A DNA stretch of 64,000 bases from positions 1,699,964-1,763,963 of the forward strand of contig NC_019675.1 in NCBI RefSeq assembly GCF_000316515.1. Reading direction: 5' to 3'. The notes below the pieces were generated by a model. That model saw only the letters and a program-made list of their open reading frames with translations. It ran no database searches and was not told the DNA's origin. This stretch comes from Cyanobium gracile PCC 6307. Its GTDB lineage: Bacteria; Cyanobacteriota; Cyanobacteriia; PCC-6307; Cyanobiaceae. This document shows positions 59,917-64,000 of this stretch, one piece after another. The translations under genes and the position numbers were made by a program. The first letter of the stretch is position 1, and each line of letters begins with the position of its first letter.

Positions 59917-60456
59917 ATGTCTCGTATCGGTAAAGCCCCGATCCCCATCCCCGACAAGGTGACCATCAGCCTCGATGGCCTGGCGGTCACCGTGAAGGGT
60001 CCCAAGGGGGAACTCAGCCGCGTTCTCCCGGAGGGCGTCAGCGTCAGCCAGGAAGGCGGCACGGTGGTGGTCAGCCCCACCAGCAGCCACCGTCGCTCCC
60101 GGGAGCGCCACGGCCTCAGCCGCACCCTCGTCGCCAACATGGTGGAAGGGGTCAGCCAGGGCTTCACCCGCAAGCTCGAGATCGTCGGTGTGGGCTATCG
60201 CGCCCAGGTCCAGGGGCGCAAGCTCGTGGTCAGCGCCGGCTACAGCCACCCGGTGGAGATGGTTCCCCCCGAAGGAGTCACCTTCTCGGTCGAGAACAAC
60301 ACCTCGGTCTTCGTCTCCGGCCCCGACAAGGAGCTGGTGGGCAACGAGGCGGCCAAGATCCGCGGCATCCGTCCGCCCGAGCCCTACAAGGGCAAGGGCA
60401 TCAAGTACGAAGGTGAGCGGATTCTGCGCAAGGCCGGCAAGACCGGCAAGAAATGA
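59917..60456 (+). CDS. rplF: Ribosomal protein L6
   Basis: 179 residues from [20 protein letters not shown]; ends [25 protein letters not shown] stands 9 nt before the ATG and decides the start against an earlier in-frame one at 59848. Confidence 0.97.
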   Translation: MSRIGKAPIPIPDKVTISLDGLAVTVKGPKGELSRVLPEGVSVSQEGGTVVVSPTSSHRRSRERHGLSRTLVANMVEGVSQGFTRKLEIVGVGYRAQVQGRKLVVSAGYSHPVEMVPPEGVTFSVENNTSVFVSGPDKELVGNEAAKIRGIRPPEPYKGKGIKYEGERILRKAGKTGKK

Positions 60457-60488
60457 GGTCTGCTCGAGCGTCATCCGTCTGATCCCCC

Positions 60489-60854
60489 ATGTCTTCCCTC
60501 TCCCGCAAACAGCAGACCCAGAAGCGTCACCGCCGCCTGCGTCGTCTGCTCTCCGGCACCGCCGACCGTCCCAGGCTGGCCGTGTTCCGCTCCAACAACC
60601 ACATCTACGCCCAGGTCATCGACGACGACGCCCAGAACACCCTCTGTGCCGCGTCCACCCTCGACAAGGACCTGCGCACCAGCGTCACGGCGGGCGCCAA
60701 CTGCGATGCCTCCATCGCGGTGGGCCAGCTCGTCGCCCAGCGCGCCCTCGCCAAGGGCATCCAGCAGGTGGTCTTCGATCGCGGCGGCAACCTGTACCAC
60801 GGCAGGGTCAAGGCCCTTGCTGACGCCGCCCGGGAAGCGGGCCTTCAGTTCTGA
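60489..60854 (+). CDS. rplR: Ribosomal protein L18
   Basis: 121 residues: [40 protein letters not shown] and [20 protein letters not shown]. 5S rRNA-binding protein, normal length. Confidence 0.97.
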   Translation: MSSLSRKQQTQKRHRRLRRLLSGTADRPRLAVFRSNNHIYAQVIDDDAQNTLCAASTLDKDLRTSVTAGANCDASIAVGQLVAQRALAKGIQQVVFDRGGNLYHGRVKALADAAREAGLQF

Positions 60855-60868
60855 TCCCTGCTCTCACC

Positions 60869-61534
60869 ATGACCGAAACCAACGACCAGATCCAGACCGG
60901 CGCCGTGCCTGCGGCCTCCGACGTCCCCGCCGCTGCCGAAGGCCAGCAGGAGCAGCGCCGGGGCGGCGGTGGCGGCGGCCGCGGCGATGCCAAAGGTGAC
61001 CGCCGCGGTGGCGGCGGCCGTGGCCGCGACAACCGCCGCGGCCAGGAACGCGACTCCGAGTGGCAGGAGCGGGTGGTTCAGATCCGCCGCGTCTCCAAGA
61101 CCGTCAAGGGCGGCAAGAAGATGAGCTTCCGGGCCATCGTCGTCGTCGGCAACGAACGCGGCCAGGTGGGCGTGGGCGTCGGCAAGGCCGGCGATGTCAT
61201 CGGCGCCGTCCGCAAGGGCGTGGCCGACGGCAAGAAGCATCTGGTCAAGGTGCCCCTCACCCGCACCAGCTCGATCCCCACCCTCAGCAACGGCCGCGAC
61301 GGCGCCGCCAGCGTGCTGATCCGGCCGGCCGCCCCCGGTACCGGGGTGATCGCGGGCGGTTCGATCCGCACCGTGCTCGAACTGGCCGGCATCAAGAACG
61401 TGCTGGCGAAACGGCTGGGCTCCAAGACCCCGCTGAACAACGCCCGCGCCGCCATGCAGGCCCTCGAAGGCCTGCGCACCCACAAGGAGACCGCCAAGGA
61501 GCGGGGCATCTCCCTCGAGCAGATCTACTCCTGA
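60869..61534 (+). CDS. rpsE: Ribosomal protein S5 with Gly/Arg-rich N-terminus
   Basis: 221 residues. Core from about residue 65: [60 protein letters not shown]. The first 64 residues are an extension containing [19 protein letters not shown] and further RG repeats, like an RGG RNA-binding segment. S5 ensures decoding accuracy. No rpmD follows, as usual in cyanobacteria. Confidence 0.96.
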   Translation: MTETNDQIQTGAVPAASDVPAAAEGQQEQRRGGGGGGRGDAKGDRRGGGGRGRDNRRGQERDSEWQERVVQIRRVSKTVKGGKKMSFRAIVVVGNERGQVGVGVGKAGDVIGAVRKGVADGKKHLVKVPLTRTSSIPTLSNGRDGAASVLIRPAAPGTGVIAGGSIRTVLELAGIKNVLAKRLGSKTPLNNARAAMQALEGLRTHKETAKERGISLEQIYS

Positions 61535-61542
61535 GGCCCGCC

Positions 61543-61998
61543 ATGACGTCCTTCTCTCTCAACAGTCTCCAGCCCCAGACGGGCTCCCGCCGGCGCAAGC
61601 TGCGCAAGGGTCGCGGCATCGCCGCCGGCCAGGGCGCCAGCTGCGGCTTCGGCATGCGCGGCCAGAAGTCCCGCTCCGGCCGGCCCACCCGCCCCGGCTT
61701 CGAGGGTGGCCAGATGCCCCTCTACCGCCGGATCCCGAAGCTCAAGCACTTCCCGGTCATCAACCCCACCCACTACACCCTGATCAACGTGTCGCGGCTG
61801 GGTGAGCTGAAGGCCGGCAGCACGGTCAGCCTCGAGTCCCTCGAGCAGGCGGGTCTGGTCACCAGCCCCCGCTATCCGCTGAAGGTGCTCGGCAACGGCG
61901 AGCTGAAGGTGAAACTCACCGTCCAGGCCGCCGCCTTCACCGCCTCGGCCCGCGCCAAGATCGAAGCCGCCGGCGGCACCTGCGAGATCATCGACTGA
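61543..61998 (+). CDS. rplO: Ribosomal protein L15
   Basis: 151 residues from [20 protein letters not shown]; then [20 protein letters not shown] and [19 protein letters not shown], the Gly-rich rRNA-binding part. Eight bases after rpsE. Confidence 0.97.
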   Translation: MTSFSLNSLQPQTGSRRRKLRKGRGIAAGQGASCGFGMRGQKSRSGRPTRPGFEGGQMPLYRRIPKLKHFPVINPTHYTLINVSRLGELKAGSTVSLESLEQAGLVTSPRYPLKVLGNGELKVKLTVQAAAFTASARAKIEAAGGTCEIID

Positions 61999-62026
61999 GG
62001 CCGGGCCCTGCCCTGCCCCCAGCCGC

Positions 62027-62066
62027 GAGCCGCCTGCCCGTAGCCTTGTGCTGCGGCAGGCGGCTC
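62027..62066 (+). promoter_or_regulatory. Strong hairpin between rplO and secY
   Basis: GAGCCGCCTGCC and GGCAGGCGGCTC are perfectly complementary (12 bp, mostly GC) around a 16-nt loop. It is not followed by a T-run. It lies 40 bp before secY and may limit read-through, be an RNA-processing site, or set the ratio of SecY to ribosomal proteins. Confidence 0.65.
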
Positions 62067-62105
62067 CGGTCGTAGCGCCCCGTTCCCTCCACTCCCGACA
62101 TCACC

Positions 62106-63425
62106 ATGCTCCTCAGCCGGGGGCGCAATCCGAGCGCCGCTGAAATCCTCGTCCAGCTGGTCCAGTCGAAGGGCCTGCGGGATCGGGTGCTCACCACCCT
62201 GGGCCTGCTGCTGCTGGTGCGACTCGGCATCTACATCCCGGTGCCCGGCATCGACCGGGTCGCCTTCCAGGACTTCATCCGCCAGGGGGGCCAGCTGATC
62301 GGCTTCCTCGACATCTTCACGGGGGGTGGCCTGTCGACCCTGGGCGTGTTCGCCCTCGGCATCCTGCCCTTCATCAACGCCTCGATCATCATCCAGCTGA
62401 TGACGGCGGCCCTGCCCCAGCTCGAGGAGCTGCAGAAGAACGAGGGGGAGGCCGGGCGCCGCAAGCTGGCCCAGATCACCCGCTACGTGGCCCTGGGCTG
62501 GGGCATCCTCCAGAGCATCGTCTTCGCCCTGATCCTGCGGCAGTACGCCCTGCCGGGCCTGCCGGAATGGCTGTTCGTCGTCCAGACCAGCCTGGCCCTG
62601 GTGACCGGATCGATGGTGGTGATGTGGATCAGCGAGGTGATCACCGAGCGGGGCATCGGCCAGGGGGCCTCCCTGGTGATCTTCATCAACATCGTCGCCA
62701 CCCTGCCCAAGGCCCTCGGCTCCACCATCCAGCTGGCCCAGAGCGGCGACCGCGCCACGGTTGGCGGCATCGTCGTGCTGGTGCTGGTCTTCCTGGTGAC
62801 GATCGTGAGCATCATCTTCCTGCAGGAGGGCAGCCGCCGCATCCCGATCGTGAGCGCGAAGCGCCAGGTGGGCGGCGCCAGCACCCTGGCCTCCCGCCAG
62901 AGCTACCTGCCCCTGAAGCTCAACGCCGGCGGCGTGATGCCGATCATCTTCGCCTCGGCGGTGGTCTTCCTGCCGCTCACGATCGCCAACCTCACCAAGA
63001 GCCCCTGGCTGATCCGGGTGGCGGGCTACCTCAACCCCACCAGCAGCACCCCCTGGCTCTACGCCCTGGTGTACTTCGCCCTGATCTGCGGCTTCGCCTT
63101 CTTCTACGCCTCCCTCACCGTCAACCCGGTGGACATCGCCACCAACCTGAAACGCTCCGGCGTCGCCATCCCCGGGGTGCGGCCGGGCTCGGCCACCGCC
63201 GACTACCTCTCCGGCGTCTCCAACCGGCTCACCCTGCTGGGGGGCGTGTTCCTCGGTGCCATCGCCATCATCCCCTCGGCGGTGGAGGGGGCCACCCAGG
63301 TGCGCACCTTCCAGGGGCTCGGGGCCACCTCCCTGCTGATCCTGGTGGGCGTGGCCATCGACACCGCCAAGCAGGTCCAGACCTACGTGATCTCCCAGCG
63401 CTACGAAGGACTGGTCCGCCAGTAG
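62106..63425 (+). CDS. secY: SecY translocon channel subunit
   Basis: 439 residues, ten membrane helices. VRLGIYIPVPGIDRVAFQDF at the first helix, GIGQGASLVIFINIVATLP, the cytoplasmic loop with LPLKLNAGGVMPIIFASAVV. In cyanobacteria SecY serves both plasma and thylakoid membranes. Start MLLSRGRNPSAAEIL. Followed by adk after 24 bp. Confidence 0.97.
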   Translation: MLLSRGRNPSAAEILVQLVQSKGLRDRVLTTLGLLLLVRLGIYIPVPGIDRVAFQDFIRQGGQLIGFLDIFTGGGLSTLGVFALGILPFINASIIIQLMTAALPQLEELQKNEGEAGRRKLAQITRYVALGWGILQSIVFALILRQYALPGLPEWLFVVQTSLALVTGSMVVMWISEVITERGIGQGASLVIFINIVATLPKALGSTIQLAQSGDRATVGGIVVLVLVFLVTIVSIIFLQEGSRRIPIVSAKRQVGGASTLASRQSYLPLKLNAGGVMPIIFASAVVFLPLTIANLTKSPWLIRVAGYLNPTSSTPWLYALVYFALICGFAFFYASLTVNPVDIATNLKRSGVAIPGVRPGSATADYLSGVSNRLTLLGGVFLGAIAIIPSAVEGATQVRTFQGLGATSLLILVGVAIDTAKQVQTYVISQRYEGLVRQ

Positions 63426-63449
63426 GCCCCTCCTCCCGTTTCCCAACCC

Positions 63450-64000
63450 ATGAAACAGCGACTCCTCTTCCTCGGTCCCCCCGGCGCCGGCAAGGGCACC
63501 CAGGCCGCGCTCCTGGCTGAACGTCACCAGCTGCTGCATCTCTCCACCGGCGACCTGCTGCGGGCGGAGGTCAAGGCCGGCACCGCCCTGGGCCAGGAGG
63601 CGGAGGCGGTGATGGCCCGCGGCGAGCTGGTGAGCGACGCCCTGGTGCTGGCGATCGTGCGCAGCCGCCTGGAGGGGCACACGGGCGGCTGGCTCCTGGA
63701 CGGCTTCCCCCGCAACCTCGCCCAGGCCGAGGCCCTCGACGATCTGCTGGCGGAGCTTGACCAGCGGATCGAGAGGGTGATGCTGCTGGAGCTGGAGGAC
63801 GGCGTGCTGATCGAGCGCCTGCTCTCCCGCGGCCGGGCCGACGACAACGAAGCGGTGATCCGCAACCGCCTGGTGGTCTACCAGGAGCAGACCGCGCCCC
63901 TGATCGACCACTACCGCCAGCTGGGCCTGCTCTGCAGCGTGGAGGCCTCCGGCACCGTGGAGGAGATCGCTGGCAGGATCGTAGCCAGCTTGACGGACTG
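63450..64000 (+). CDS. adk: Adenylate kinase (runs off the window)
   Basis: 183 complete codons, then the window ends inside the next codon with TG, so the stop may be the next base. P-loop LFLGPPGAGKGTQA at 6-19, AMP-binding LSTGDLLRAE, WLLDGFPRN, and a short LID as in non-zinc bacterial enzymes. It converts 2 ADP to ATP and AMP. The secY-adk order is usual for the spc cluster. Confidence 0.96.
   Translation, partial: MKQRLLFLGPPGAGKGTQAALLAERHQLLHLSTGDLLRAEVKAGTALGQEAEAVMARGELVSDALVLAIVRSRLEGHTGGWLLDGFPRNLAQAEALDDLLAELDQRIERVMLLELEDGVLIERLLSRGRADDNEAVIRNRLVVYQEQTAPLIDHYRQLGLLCSVEASGTVEEIAGRIVASLTD

Noticed and set aside
63450-64000. adk as a truncated gene
   Set aside because: It is cut only by the window edge; all motifs are intact and the length reached is normal.

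Overview
This is a high-GC cyanobacterial chromosome segment, most likely from a Cyanobium/Synechococcus-type picocyanobacterium (inference). The evidence is ndhN (cyanobacterial/plastid NDH-1), ldpA (circadian input), a Ycf45-type R3H ATPase, the cyanobacterial DUF2839 and DUF1815 families, and a ribosomal cluster that starts at rplC and lacks rpsJ, rpsN and rpmD, as is usual in cyanobacteria. I see no transposase, integrase, CRISPR array or rRNA.

Region 1 (1-7.3 kb) is an accessory island. Four decayed plus-strand copies of one HNH-nuclease/HIT-hydrolase fusion gene (A 153, B 1253, C 3513, D 4541) alternate with minus-strand toxin-antitoxin (TA) type gene pairs: DUF4926/DUF6883, Phd/PIN (toxin broken), BrnA/BrnT and Unstab_antitox/ParE (toxin has an amber stop). 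Two kinds of upstream repeat accompany the copies. An EVE-like/HNH restriction enzyme and a second BrnT/BrnA locus with an extra upstream gene follow.

Region 2 (7.9-20.4 kb) is one tightly overlapping minus-strand defence operon. In transcription order: coiled-coil protein, SAP-like protein, DUF262 (GmrSD-like) nuclease, hsdR, vapB-vapC, hsdM, hsdS, an AAA ATPase and an HNH nuclease (Septu/PtuAB-like). Many junctions are 1-8 nt overlaps. The last two genes are visibly AT-richer than the rest. The vapBC pair inside the restriction operon has a close paralogue at 23 kb, and both share an upstream motif.

Region 3 (20.5-27.6 kb) holds a frameshifted DUF3427 helicase remnant, hicBA lying between two copies of that helicase's C-terminal tail, the second vapBC, a nucleotidyltransferase remnant, a FitA-like antitoxin with a truncated PIN toxin, selO, a DUF433/DUF5615 pair and a Uma2-type nuclease.

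Region 4 (27.6-45.8 kb) is metabolic and envelope functions: an FAD monooxygenase, a lipoprotein of the serine-hydrolase fold without its catalytic SxxK, a PadR regulator divergent from an HlyD/RND efflux pair, a Tat-exported phosphoesterase, META-domain and methyltransferase-like proteins, an ATP-grasp protein, corA, tyrA and a DinG-like protein with degenerate motor motifs.

Region 5 (45.8-64 kb) is core: recA with a LexA-type box, a HAD hydrolase, tRNA-Gln, the R3H ATPase, ldpA, a Na+/H+ antiporter, ndhN, then the S10/spc cluster rplC-D-W-B-rpsS-rplV-rpsC-rplP-rpmC-rpsQ-rplN-X-E-rpsH-rplF-R-rpsE-rplO-secY-adk. The window ends inside adk.
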